Below, piece after piece: positions 1-7,999 of a stretch of DNA of 64,000 bases. Both the position numbers and the translations under genes were made by a program. The DNA comes from Prevotella nigrescens (GTDB taxonomy: Bacteria; Bacteroidota; Bacteroidia; Bacteroidales; Bacteroidaceae). The notes beneath the pieces are model-generated. The model was not told the origin of the DNA, ran no database searches, and was given only the letters and a program-made list of their open reading frames with translations. The stretch lies in assembly GCF_031191185.1 (NCBI RefSeq), contig NZ_CP133465.1, forward strand, positions 2,041,255 to 2,105,254, given 5' to 3'. Positions within the stretch are counted from its first letter, which is position 1. The number at the start of each line of letters is the position of its first letter.

Positions 1-38
1 TACACTACGTAGTGTATCATAAAATAAAAGTCTATCAT
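1..38 (-). CDS. Start of a duplicated candidate immunity gene (cut by window edge)
   Basis: The first 38 bases, read on the minus strand, begin with ATG at 38-36 and encode the same opening residues (MIDFYFMIHYVV) as the complete membrane protein at 173-580. The ATG overlaps the TGA stop of the RHS tail remnant just upstream by four bases, the same ATGA arrangement as at 577-580. The DNA at 1-67 is essentially identical to 543-609. I infer a second, paralogous immunity gene continuing to the left of the window. Only about 12 codons are visible, so whether it is intact is unknown. Confidence 0.45.
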   Translation of the reverse strand, partial: MIDFYFMIHYVV

Positions 39-154
39 TTGTTCCAAAAATCCATATCAAATTCTTCCATTCCATATCTTCCTAAGAAATATCTACGCAC
101 AGTATAGTAAAAGAAGGCAATAATATAACGTGAATTCAACGAAATCACGTTATA
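35..154 (-). pseudogene. Remnant of an RHS-module variable tail
   Basis: The minus strand has a short open stretch ending in residues EEFDMDFWNK and a TGA at 37-35. This C-terminus is the same as that of the complete RHS-tail protein at 577-1707. Similarity covers about 93 bp of DNA (RYFLGRYGMEEFDMDFWNK here, AYFLGKYGLEEFDMDFWNK in the intact copy) and is then lost; an in-frame TAA lies at 157-155. It looks like the 3' end of a displaced toxin tail left behind when modules duplicated or recombined. It has no start of its own that I can support. Confidence 0.5.
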
Positions 155-158
155 TTAT
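120..158 (-). terminator. Long inverted repeat downstream of the membrane immunity gene
   Basis: A perfect 14-bp inverted repeat (ataatataacgtga at 120-133 and its complement at 145-158) surrounds an 11-nt loop. It starts 15 bp after the stop of the 173-580 gene, so it could terminate that minus-strand transcript. The stem is AT-rich and has no clear following T run, so termination is an inference. It also overlaps the RHS tail remnant and may mark a recombination edge. Confidence 0.45.
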
Positions 159-172
159 ATTTAAACATAATG

Positions 173-580
173 CTATCCGCCATGATGATTAAGATAATCA
201 AGTATAAACAGCAGAATAACGTCTAAAATAAAAATACTATAGTTAAATATCTTGGCATTTTTCATCTTTCGCTTCATTACAGGAGTATCTATTTGCTTCT
301 CATACTCGGTAAAGATTTTAAGGTATCTGTCTTTCCGAAAGAATACAAGATACTCAAATATAAGAGAAATAATTGCATAAGACCAAATAAAAGGCTTATT
401 AATAATTGATTGATATCCAAGTAATATGTCTAATAACCATTCGCCCAGAATCATTAATGATCCTGAAAGAAGTATGTTCAAGCTACAGGCATAGAATAAG
501 CAAGTGTCTCTATCGTAAGTGCTTCGCTTTCTATAAAACCGATACACTACGTAGTGTATCATAAAATAAAAGTCTATCAT
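173..580 (-). CDS. Candidate membrane immunity protein of RHS module
   Basis: Small membrane protein of about 135 residues. Hydrophobic segments are visible near residues 30-60 (ILLSGSLMILGEWLLDILLG), 65-80 and 110-130 (IFILDVILLFILDYL), separated by a lysine-rich stretch. I chose the ATG at 580 because it overlaps the TGA of the upstream RHS gene in an ATGA junction, which suggests translational coupling; a TTG at 589 would add three residues. Position directly after a variable RHS tail is the usual place for a cognate immunity gene. That role is inferred from context; I recognise no named family. A near-identical start lies at the window edge, so the gene is duplicated with its module. Confidence 0.6.
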   Translation of the reverse strand: MIDFYFMIHYVVYRFYRKRSTYDRDTCLFYACSLNILLSGSLMILGEWLLDILLGYQSIINKPFIWSYAIISLIFEYLVFFRKDRYLKIFTEYEKQIDTPVMKRKMKNAKIFNYSIFILDVILLFILDYLNHHGG

Positions 581-1707
581 TTGTTCCAAAAATCCATATC
601 AAATTCTTCCAAGCCATATTTTCCTAAGAAATATGCACCTGACACAACCCAACCATAAGGAGGAATATAACCAGCACCTGTCATTATCAAGTCTAAACCG
701 CCCTCGCCTATAAAGTTTTTCTTCTTTGCTCTAATTTCTTTTAAAGTCATAAAAGCTGAAATAAACCCAGAAGCTATACTCACTCTATTTGCAGTTTTTG
801 CAATACGACTAATAACTTTAGGATTAAATTCAAAAGAAATATTATTGAACTTTACCGATGGTTTTATAGAACTCAGATATCGTCCTGTGTTATCATAAAA
901 AATATAAGCTGTACTTCTTTTTAATGCTTTTCCAAAATTAAATTCTATCAGTGAAGCACCTGTACCAAGCTCTGAATTAAAATTACTAATAGAGCTCCAT
1001 TCCTTTGTTTCTACTAATCTTTCAGAAAAACGTCTCTCTAATGTTCCACCTGATTTATATCCTTTGCCATCTTCTCCAAACGAAACATACCATTCTTTCT
1101 TATCATATGCATAATGTACATTTTTAAAACGAACGTTATTTCTTTGTGCATAGTTCCATGCAGCCAACTTTGTTGGGAACATTCCATAAAAATCTACTCG
1201 GTTTACAGGATTATTGCCACCATAAGCATAAGGACTAACGCTATAATATTCCTCTGCCAAAGGATCTATTCTATCCCACGAAGGAAGAACTGGACTATAT
1301 TGCCGTGCCCCATAATCGTAAGTATTTAAACCATGCATTCTATCAAATTCTTTTCCATTATATTTGTAAGGTTGTAATGAGGCCTTCAGACAGCTAAGAG
1401 AATCGCAAAAAGAAGAACCAAAGGGATAATAATTAGTAACTTGTATGATACGTCCTAAATTATCAACAACTTCTCTATTATTTCCTAAATGGTCTTGATT
1501 GTAAAAATAGGGTTCGAAAGTGCTAATGTTATTTAATGTGCTATGCATGTCATCTTTCATATTCATATTTGTTGTAACATTTCTATCTGCTGTTCCTAAT
1601 CCTTCCTTTATTCTATGCCCAATATTACCAAAATAGTATGCTTGTGCATAGCCTCCATGAAATAAATATTTGTCAATTCGTCCATTTTTTAAAAGATGAG
1701 ACGTCAT
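577..1707 (-). CDS. Orphan RHS-core fragment with variable toxin-like tail
   Basis: 376-residue protein. Residues 5-175 are the end of an RHS/YD-repeat core, with typical motifs (QDHLGNNREVVDNLGRI, YPFGS, YKYNGKE, GLNTYDYGARQYSP, WDRIDPLAEEYYSVSPYAYGGNNP). After NNPVNRVDFYG the tail (residues 176-376) is unrelated to the neighbouring copy and has hydrophobic parts (VSIASGFISAFMTL; LIMTGAGYIPPYGWVVSGAYF). In polymorphic toxins the sequence after this core motif is the toxin domain. The hydrophobic tail and a membrane partner would suit membrane-active toxicity, but that is inference. The protein is far shorter than a full RHS protein and has no signal peptide, so it is an orphan module. The start ATG lies inside a 22-bp repeat array. 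Confidence 0.75.
   Translation of the reverse strand: MTSHLLKNGRIDKYLFHGGYAQAYYFGNIGHRIKEGLGTADRNVTTNMNMKDDMHSTLNNISTFEPYFYNQDHLGNNREVVDNLGRIIQVTNYYPFGSSFCDSLSCLKASLQPYKYNGKEFDRMHGLNTYDYGARQYSPVLPSWDRIDPLAEEYYSVSPYAYGGNNPVNRVDFYGMFPTKLAAWNYAQRNNVRFKNVHYAYDKKEWYVSFGEDGKGYKSGGTLERRFSERLVETKEWSSISNFNSELGTGASLIEFNFGKALKRSTAYIFYDNTGRYLSSIKPSVKFNNISFEFNPKVISRIAKTANRVSIASGFISAFMTLKEIRAKKKNFIGEGGLDLIMTGAGYIPPYGWVVSGAYFLGKYGLEEFDMDFWNK
1207..1695. repeat. RHS core direct repeat, copy 1
   Basis: About 489 bp match 3137-3625 at a constant offset of 1930 bp with only a handful of mismatches. The stretch 1431-1695 appears identical to its partner by eye. The repeat covers the RHS core only: similarity ends where the variable tails begin (near 1207) and just after the shared TTTTAAAAAATGG segment (near 1695). 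This is the classic substrate for recombinational exchange of toxin tails. Confidence 0.85.
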
Positions 1708-1787
1708 ATTTATCAGAATTAGACGTCATTTCCGTCAGATTGAGACGTCATATTTTAGAGTGTATGACATCATATTTTGAATCTTAA
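1700..1787. repeat. Four 22-bp repeats with GACGTCAT core
   Basis: GACGTCAT occurs at 1700, 1722 and 1744, and as GACATCAT at 1766, so four units are spaced exactly 22 bp apart. GACGTC is a palindrome. The first unit, read on the minus strand, contains the ATG start codon (1707) of the RHS module. The array fills the short gap between that module and the preceding 1791-2438 gene. Its function is unknown: binding sites for a regulator, or a recombination scar, are both possible. Confidence 0.7.
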
Positions 1788-1790
1788 TGC

Positions 1791-2438
1791 TCATTCTTTA
1801 AGAATCAGGTAGTTATTGGGATAACTCCCGATTAGCATTACCTGTGCTGTTCCTTGCCTACTAATTGTAGGTTTATTATCTTTGTATGCTTCATCTGATA
1901 ATCGTCTAATTAAATAGGCCCAAAGACTTGCATTAATTGGTAAAGGAGATGTAACTGCTGACAATCGGTACTCGCCATATCTTTTACCATCAATATCCTT
2001 TAGAACAAAATAAGAATATCTTCCACTCGTATATTTAGTATCAGGCATTTTCGTTATAAAACCCGTGTGGTACTTGCTTAAATCAAATATGGGTTCTGCC
2101 TCTGATAGTAACTGCCGGTATTGCTCCTGTTGCTTCCTCTGTTTCCTGGTTTTTGTTTCTGCTTTTACAGGACGCATTTTATCTATTCGACCTAAGCTGT
2201 CTAAGGCTACATAATATTCCTGATAACAAGGATTACTTTTAATAATGACATAAAAATATTTATTGTCCAAAGAATATAAAAGCTTGGGAGCTATAACTGT
2301 ATCAAAATGCTGCAATACTTTATCTGCTTTAGTCCTGCTGACCATTGCCATTGAGTCGGCTATGTTCCCTCTATCTTCCTGTGCTTTACACACAAGCGAA
2401 AAACATAGCATTAAAATTATGGAATACGCTGCTTTCAT
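1791..2438 (-). CDS. Secreted partner (candidate immunity) of zincin-tailed RHS module
   Basis: 215-residue protein with a Sec signal peptide (MKAAYSIILMLCFSLVCKAQ, cleavage after KAQ), so it should be periplasmic. No family is recognised. The mature part is mixed alpha/beta with a basic stretch near residues 95-105 (KAETKTRKQRKQQ). It begins 11 bp after the stop of the RHS gene with a putative metalloprotease tail and precedes the next module. By position it is the likely immunity or accessory protein of that tail, and periplasmic location would suit protection against a delivered protease. The role is inferred only. Confidence 0.6.
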   Translation of the reverse strand: MKAAYSIILMLCFSLVCKAQEDRGNIADSMAMVSRTKADKVLQHFDTVIAPKLLYSLDNKYFYVIIKSNPCYQEYYVALDSLGRIDKMRPVKAETKTRKQRKQQEQYRQLLSEAEPIFDLSKYHTGFITKMPDTKYTSGRYSYFVLKDIDGKRYGEYRLSAVTSPLPINASLWAYLIRRLSDEAYKDNKPTISRQGTAQVMLIGSYPNNYLILKE

Positions 2439-2449
2439 CTTGTAATACT

Positions 2450-3643
2450 TTATTGGGTACGTGGTAATTTCTGTGGGTCAACAATTCCTCCATTAAATCC
2501 ACCTGCGTGGTCACTGCCATCTCGTTGTGGTAACCCTAATATTCGTCTAATTAAATTGTCAGTCCTGATGGCATTGGTATTATTATTGACATCACTTTCC
2601 CGTCTTGCAGATGGAATACCATGCCCAAACACTTCGTGCCCGGATGTAACTGCTCTTTCTGTATTGCTTCCAGAAACCCCTGATATAATTACGGAATGAG
2701 AACCTTTTTTAGTGGGGGTATTAAATCCTTCTCCTCCCAAAAGTGATAATGTTGCAGCCTTCAATGTTCCGTCAGGCGTTAACGGAGATGGAAGATTGTT
2801 ATTCTTAAAGTGGTCATTAATCGCATTTCCTCCCTCTAAGGACACATCACCTGAAATGTTCACATACTCTACCTTATGAACGTCTTTTGAGTTAATGGTA
2901 TTTGTAACCATATCAATATACGTTCTCTCATCAATGCTAAGAGTTACACCGTCCAACACTTTTGTTAAGGCATCGCCATCTATTTTATTAAACTTATTTC
3001 CTTTAATGGTTATCAATTCCCTTACTCCCGAATATTTATCATCTGCTAAAACTTTGTAGACATCATCTCTAAAATTCTGTGCATCTTTCTTGGTTACTCC
3101 AACTATCTGCCTACCATCTGGATCAATAAATCTTATCGGATTATTATTACAATAAGCATAAGGACTAACGCTATAATGTTCCTCTGCCAAAGGATCTATT
3201 CTATCCCACGAAGGAAGAGCTGGACTATATTGCCGTGCCCCATAATCGTAAGTATTTAAACCATGCATTCTATCAAATTCTTTTCCATTATATTTGTAAG
3301 GTTGTAATGTGGCATTCAGACTGCTAAGAGAATCGCAAAAAGGAGAACCATAGGGATAATAATTAGTAACTTGTATGATACGTCCTAAATTATCAACAAC
3401 TTCTCTATTATTTCCTAAATGGTCTTGATTGTAAAAATAGGGTTCGAAAGTGCTAATGTTATTTAATGTGCTATGCATGTCATCTTTCATATTCATATTT
3501 GTTGTAACATTTCTATCTGCTGTTCCTAATCCTTCCTTTATTCTATGCCCAATATTACCAAAATAGTATGCTTGTGCATAGCCTCCATGAAATAAATATT
3601 TGTCAATTCGTCCATTTTTTAAAAGTAATGCACCATTGAGCAA
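2450..3643 (-). CDS. Orphan RHS-core fragment with zincin-like metalloprotease tail
   Basis: 397-residue frame. Residues 8-178 are the RHS core, nearly identical to the neighbouring module, ending NNNPIRFIDPDG. The tail (about 179-397) contains HEVFGHGIPSAR at residue 336 onward. HEVFGH fits the zinc-binding HExxGH form known from dipeptidyl peptidase III, and in this position suggests a metallopeptidase toxin. The frame begins with TTG at 3643. Core-like sequence (FDGNDYLLNG) continues upstream of it until an in-frame TAA near 3658, so the 5' part of the RHS gene is missing. A good promoter-like sequence lies at 3745-3775. True start and expression are uncertain. Confidence 0.7.
   Translation of the reverse strand: MLNGALLLKNGRIDKYLFHGGYAQAYYFGNIGHRIKEGLGTADRNVTTNMNMKDDMHSTLNNISTFEPYFYNQDHLGNNREVVDNLGRIIQVTNYYPYGSPFCDSLSSLNATLQPYKYNGKEFDRMHGLNTYDYGARQYSPALPSWDRIDPLAEEHYSVSPYAYCNNNPIRFIDPDGRQIVGVTKKDAQNFRDDVYKVLADDKYSGVRELITIKGNKFNKIDGDALTKVLDGVTLSIDERTYIDMVTNTINSKDVHKVEYVNISGDVSLEGGNAINDHFKNNNLPSPLTPDGTLKAATLSLLGGEGFNTPTKKGSHSVIISGVSGSNTERAVTSGHEVFGHGIPSARRESDVNNNTNAIRTDNLIRRILGLPQRDGSDHAGGFNGGIVDPQKLPRTQ
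3137..3625. repeat. RHS core direct repeat, copy 2
   Basis: Partner of 1207-1695, with the same end points relative to the coding frame. Visible differences cluster near 3179, 3219 and 3310-3350, and the rest reads as identical. Copy 2 carries the zincin-like tail and copy 1 the hydrophobic tail. Confidence 0.85.
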
Positions 3644-3744
3644 ATAATCATTTCCATCAAATTATACTGCGCACATATTCCATTAGCGTATAACAAAAAG
3701 TTTTTTGCATATAACTATTGTTTGTTAAAATGATTTTAATGTTA

Positions 3745-3775
3745 CAAAGGTATAATATTAAAAAAACATAACCAA
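3745..3775 (-). promoter_or_regulatory. Bacteroidetes-type promoter before RHS module
   Basis: On the minus strand, TTG (3775-3773) is followed by exactly 20 bp and TACCTTTG (3752-3745), matching the Bacteroidetes -33/-7 consensus TTG-N20-TAnnTTTG. It lies about 100 bp upstream of the truncated RHS frame and points into it. The 3644-3928 gap between this module and mutL otherwise holds only AT-rich sequence. Confidence 0.6.
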
Positions 3776-3928
3776 CAAAGAGAATAAAAAATGGTTTTAA
3801 TGGGTGTTTTAGAGAATAGAAAAAAATACTTTTCTGCTCTTATGGCTTATTGTTCGATAAAAGTAAGAAAAATCGGAGTATGTGTTTGTGAAAAGCAACC
3901 ACTATGCTACGAAAAATATGTGTTCGGT

Positions 3929-5755
3929 TTATTGAAACATTTTTTCGATATCAGCTTGTTTTAAAATTGTTAGAATGGGTTTTCCGTTCGGTGTATAATT
4001 AACATTGGTGCATACAAACAACTGGTTTACAATATTCTCCATTTCTTCGTTGCTTAATACCTGTCCGTGTGGAATAGCTGCATTTTGTGCAAGACTTAAT
4101 GCTAATTTTTTATCAATATCTTGTTTCACAGAACTTTCTCCTTCGAGAGTAGAAGTAACCATTTCGTTCACAAGCATAGGTACATTTAGTCCTTCTATTC
4201 CTGTGGGAATACCATTTATAGCATAGCTTCCGCTGCCCATATTGCTTAGTTCGAAACCCATAGTTTCCATTTCGAGAAGTATATTTTGCAACATAACTTC
4301 GTTGCTCGATGGCAGGTCTACAATTTCAGGGAACAGCAATTTTTGTGTGTGCGCAGTATGTTCTTCCAACTGTTTCAGATATTGTTCGTACAAAATACGC
4401 ACATGTGCACGGTATTGGTCTATTATCATTAGTCCCGATTTTACTGTAGTTATGATGTAACACCCTTTATATTGATAATGTATAGGCGAACGTTCGTCTT
4501 CAATATGTGTATTATCAAATTTGTCTGGTTTAAATAAAGTTTGTTCATCGGTAGAACTTAATGCAGATGACATTTCTTCAGAGCCTACATTTAGACCTTT
4601 GTAAAGTTCTTCCCATTGAGTTGTAGAAGAATTGTTTTTCTTAGTCTCTTTAAAAGGATTGTAACTGGGGTTGAAACCTACAGATGGAGCATTAATGTTT
4701 GCAGAAGGATTAAAGACAGGAATGTCTGGTTTTCCTTCGGTATCGAAATCTATAGATGGAATATCGTTGAATTTTCCTACAGCTTCTTTTACAGACGCCA
4801 TTAGAATTTGCCAAATAGCTTGTTCGTTTTCAAACTTAATTTCTGTTTTCGTAGGGTGAATGTTTACATCTATATTTTCGGCAGGTACTTCGAAATAAAG
4901 AAAATAAGGAACTTGTTCGCCAAATGGTATCAGCCGTTCGTAGGCATTTACTACTGCCTTATTAAAATAGGGGTGTTTCATGTAGCGATTGTTCACAAAG
5001 AAATATTGCAAAGCGCCACGTTTCTTTGCCGATTCAGGTTTACCCACAAAGCCATAAATACGACACAAAGTAGTTTCGACATCTATAGAAAGTAGGTTTT
5101 GATTTATGCGCTTACCAAAAACATCTACTATGCGTTGGCGTAGATTGCATGCTTTGAGCGAAAAAACTTCAACTCCATTAGAATGTAAAGTGAAAGAAAT
5201 GTTAGGATAAACAAGAACAATACGTTCGAATGCCGAAATAATATTATTCAGTTCTGTGGTATTCGATTTCAGAAACTTTCGTCGTGCAGGAACATTATAA
5301 AAGAGATTTTCTATCTTAAAATTGCTTCCTACAGGACAGGAACAAAGTTCTTGATTTTCAAATTTGCTTCCAGAAATAATTAGTGAAGTTCCTATCTCAT
5401 CTTTTTCTTGACGTGTCTTTAATTCTACACGAGCAACAGCAGCAATAGATGCTAAAGCCTCGCCACGAAAGCCCATTGTTGATAAAGCAAATAAATCGTC
5501 GGCTTTTCGTATTTTAGAAGTGGCATGGCGTTCAAAAGAAAGACGAGCATCTGTTTCAGACATTCCCTTTCCATCATCGATAACTTGTATTAAAGTGCGC
5601 CCAGCATCTATAACTACAACATTTATAGTTTTTGCTCCTGCATCAACAGCATTCTCTATCAACTCTTTTACTACTGAAGCTGGACGTTGTATTACTTCTC
5701 CTGCAGCAATTTGATTTGCGACACTGTCTGGTAAAAGCTGTATAATATCACTCAT
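3929..5755 (-). CDS. mutL: DNA mismatch repair protein MutL
   Basis: 608 residues, normal length. The GHKL ATPase domain is clear: [20 protein letters not shown] near residues 16-35, DDGKGM near 61-66, and [10 protein letters not shown] near 95-104. The C-terminal dimerisation domain starts after about residue 420. The metal-binding endonuclease motif of MutL proteins that nick DNA (DQHAxxExxxxE) reads [12 protein letters not shown] here, so its His and first Glu are changed. The late conserved region reads YTPNGKPI without the usual Cys-Pro-His. I therefore infer a MutL without the canonical endonuclease site. It acts as the matchmaker after MutS. It is the third or later gene of the run guaB-PPIases-OstA-mutL, 7 bp after the 5763-6035 gene. 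Confidence 0.95.
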   Translation of the reverse strand: MSDIIQLLPDSVANQIAAGEVIQRPASVVKELIENAVDAGAKTINVVVIDAGRTLIQVIDDGKGMSETDARLSFERHATSKIRKADDLFALSTMGFRGEALASIAAVARVELKTRQEKDEIGTSLIISGSKFENQELCSCPVGSNFKIENLFYNVPARRKFLKSNTTELNNIISAFERIVLVYPNISFTLHSNGVEVFSLKACNLRQRIVDVFGKRINQNLLSIDVETTLCRIYGFVGKPESAKKRGALQYFFVNNRYMKHPYFNKAVVNAYERLIPFGEQVPYFLYFEVPAENIDVNIHPTKTEIKFENEQAIWQILMASVKEAVGKFNDIPSIDFDTEGKPDIPVFNPSANINAPSVGFNPSYNPFKETKKNNSSTTQWEELYKGLNVGSEEMSSALSSTDEQTLFKPDKFDNTHIEDERSPIHYQYKGCYIITTVKSGLMIIDQYRAHVRILYEQYLKQLEEHTAHTQKLLFPEIVDLPSSNEVMLQNILLEMETMGFELSNMGSGSYAINGIPTGIEGLNVPMLVNEMVTSTLEGESSVKQDIDKKLALSLAQNAAIPHGQVLSNEEMENIVNQLFVCTNVNYTPNGKPILTILKQADIEKMFQ

Positions 5756-5762
5756 TCTCTTT

Positions 5763-6035
5763 TTATTTAAGATAGATAATCAGTAGAACTGCTAAAATTG
5801 CTATAAAGATAATACTCCCAATGAATGATAGAAGATAATTGTTTGTCCTTCTACTTGTATTTCGGCAGCTATGAAAGTCGAAGCAATGTTCTTTATCGTT
5901 CGCATCTACCTCTAACTCCCCCTCCTTTTTTCCCTTTAATTTCTCTTCCAATTTTTTTAGACGTTCCTTTCTTTCATCAAAATAGATATATTCATGATGG
6001 AATCGTCGTGGTTTTGGTAAATTAAAGAATATCAT
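5763..6035 (-). CDS. Small membrane-anchored hypothetical protein
   Basis: 90 residues. The N-terminal half is charged and probably helical ([21 protein letters not shown]). A short [10 protein letters not shown] segment follows, and one transmembrane helix ends the protein ([21 protein letters not shown], residues 70-90). No signal peptide is seen, so a tail-anchored inner-membrane protein is likely. It lies between the OstA-like gene (17 bp upstream) and mutL (7 bp downstream), in the same direction, so it is almost certainly co-transcribed. Function unknown. Confidence 0.7.
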   Translation of the reverse strand: MIFFNLPKPRRFHHEYIYFDERKERLKKLEEKLKGKKEGELEVDANDKEHCFDFHSCRNTSRRTNNYLLSFIGSIIFIAILAVLLIIYLK

Positions 6036-6052
6036 AAGTTAGAAATCTACAA

Positions 6053-7999
6053 TTAGTTGCTAAACTTTTGGCGTGGAGGAGCTGCTACTTCGGAAGGACG
6101 AACATCAGAATCGTCTTTTCGTGCCACTTTCCTGAATATATCGAATTTATCTTTGGGTCGTACCGATTCGTACCAATGAAAATTAGGGAGAAATACTTTG
6201 TCGGGAGGTATTTGCGTAATAGGATATAAGGTAGAAGTAAATTTGTTTGTCCAAATTTTTTCTAACTGTTGTTGTGGCGACATATAAATACGCATAGTGT
6301 CGGTTTCCAAATAATTTAAGCCTATAATAGAACTATCCTTTTCTTCTATAGGATAATAAACGGTGGCAACATTGCTGACAGCTTGTGCAGTTCTCATTTT
6401 TCCATCTAAGAACTGTGCATGCATTGTTTTAGAGGCTACCTGATTATAATGTTCCTTATCTTTAAGTTCTTCTATCGATAATGCGTTACCAAAAATATGT
6501 GCTTCACGAATGGTGGAATCGTTCATAAAAACTTTGATAGAATCGCCGAGAAGTTGCCTATTGTCGCTCCAAACAATAGGTTCTTGATACATAACCAAGC
6601 AAGAATCTTTAGTGTTAGCTATGAATAAGCCACACACAGCCTGAACATCTGTACGATAAGCACGTACATTATCAATACCAAAAATTTTACGATACACTTG
6701 TGGCGTATTAAAATTAAAAGCTTTCATAGTGATGGTATCGGCATGTACAAACAAAGTGTCGTTACCTTTTGAAAAGTCTTTAGCTACCGGACCTGGTTTT
6801 CCACCGTATGCAATAGCTGCGGTATCGGTATAATGAATATAATCTCCTTTAAAAGCGTGCTTACTTTTATAGTCAATATAATCTACATTTCCTTTACCTT
6901 CTCCAACATGAGTCTTACTATTATATAAGAGATTATCGCCAGTTATGGTACGCTGTTTAAGTTCATCTACTATTTTAACATTGCCATGCCCCTCACTATG
7001 TCCCGTGTTTGCATTATAAATAACATCTTCACCAGTAATTGTACGTTTTTCTTTATGGTCTATAATTTTAACTTTCCCATGTCCTTCTGTGTGTCCACTC
7101 TTACCATTATAAGCAATGTCTTCGCCCATCATAGTACGTTTGTTTACTTTATCGTTTATCTTTACGTTACCATGCCCTGTTGCATCGCCAGTAATACTAT
7201 TATAGGTTATTTCGTTTCCTTCAATATCGCGTTGTGGAGATTTAATAGTAGAGAAGCCATTCAATTGCATATTATCGGTTTTACTATTATATGTTCCGTT
7301 TTCTGTATGAACAATTTCGCCCCGTTTGGTTCTAATTACCGATTTTCCAACAACATTCATTATTCCCGTTTCAGTATTTCCGTGTGCAGTTGGCGTATTA
7401 ATATTGTATTTTGGTGTACGAATTACAACATTACCATAGAAATTAGCATCGTGTGTTTCTGTATTGTAATCGCCTTGATCAGCTGCAATCACATTTCCAC
7501 CATAAGTTAATATTCCACGTCCACCAAAATAATTTGCAACATTCGATGCCATGTTATAATCTAAACTATCGCATTTTAAAGATTTGAATGGTTGGCGCAC
7601 AACAACTTTTCCACGTGCTCTTAATGTTTGTTGAAAACCATCGTAAAAAGCTCGCTGACAAGTTAAATGTGTTCCATCTTTACGCCTGAAGTTAACATGC
7701 CCAAATGCTTGAAATGTATTTTGCTGGTCGTTAATATAAGCACTGTCGCACAGCAAGGTCATATCTTTATGTCTGAATTTTACATTACCTTTCACAACTT
7801 GGACATTTGGCATTTCCATTTGATTATGTCGCAAAATGTCGGCGTGGTCAATATATATCTTTGCCTTTTGTTTTTGTTTATCTTTTTGTGCAGAAACAGA
7901 AAGCGATGAACTTAGTCCAAATAGGCATAGAATCATATAAATGAAGATCCTATGCCTGTTGAAATATTTCGTATGTTTACTATTATTATCTATAATCAT
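6053..7999 (-). CDS. OstA/LptA-like periplasmic LPS transport protein with internal repeats
   Basis: 648 residues with a signal peptide ending in SLSVSAQ (about residue 38). Residues 45-420 form a long series of OstA/LptA-type strands (VVKGNVKFRHKDMTLLCDSAYI and similar), expected to build a beta-jellyroll for LPS or lipid transport across the periplasm. Between about residues 275 and 385, near-identical 31-residue units follow one another (GHGNVKI, GHGKVKI, GHGNVKIVD, each followed by a TITGED/YN segment). LptA itself is about 180 residues, so this is an elongated relative. It overlaps the upstream parvulin gene by four bases (ATGA), implying joint translation with a periplasmic folding factor. 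Confidence 0.85.
   Translation of the reverse strand: MIIDNNSKHTKYFNRHRIFIYMILCLFGLSSSLSVSAQKDKQKQKAKIYIDHADILRHNQMEMPNVQVVKGNVKFRHKDMTLLCDSAYINDQQNTFQAFGHVNFRRKDGTHLTCQRAFYDGFQQTLRARGKVVVRQPFKSLKCDSLDYNMASNVANYFGGRGILTYGGNVIAADQGDYNTETHDANFYGNVVIRTPKYNINTPTAHGNTETGIMNVVGKSVIRTKRGEIVHTENGTYNSKTDNMQLNGFSTIKSPQRDIEGNEITYNSITGDATGHGNVKINDKVNKRTMMGEDIAYNGKSGHTEGHGKVKIIDHKEKRTITGEDVIYNANTGHSEGHGNVKIVDELKQRTITGDNLLYNSKTHVGEGKGNVDYIDYKSKHAFKGDYIHYTDTAAIAYGGKPGPVAKDFSKGNDTLFVHADTITMKAFNFNTPQVYRKIFGIDNVRAYRTDVQAVCGLFIANTKDSCLVMYQEPIVWSDNRQLLGDSIKVFMNDSTIREAHIFGNALSIEELKDKEHYNQVASKTMHAQFLDGKMRTAQAVSNVATVYYPIEEKDSSIIGLNYLETDTMRIYMSPQQQLEKIWTNKFTSTLYPITQIPPDKVFLPNFHWYESVRPKDKFDIFRKVARKDDSDVRPSEVAAPPRQKFSN

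Noticed and set aside
1..16. Perfect palindrome TACACTACGTAGTGTA, also at 543-558, as an operator
   Set aside because: It lies within the coding start of both immunity gene copies (residues around IHYVV) and is explained by module duplication.
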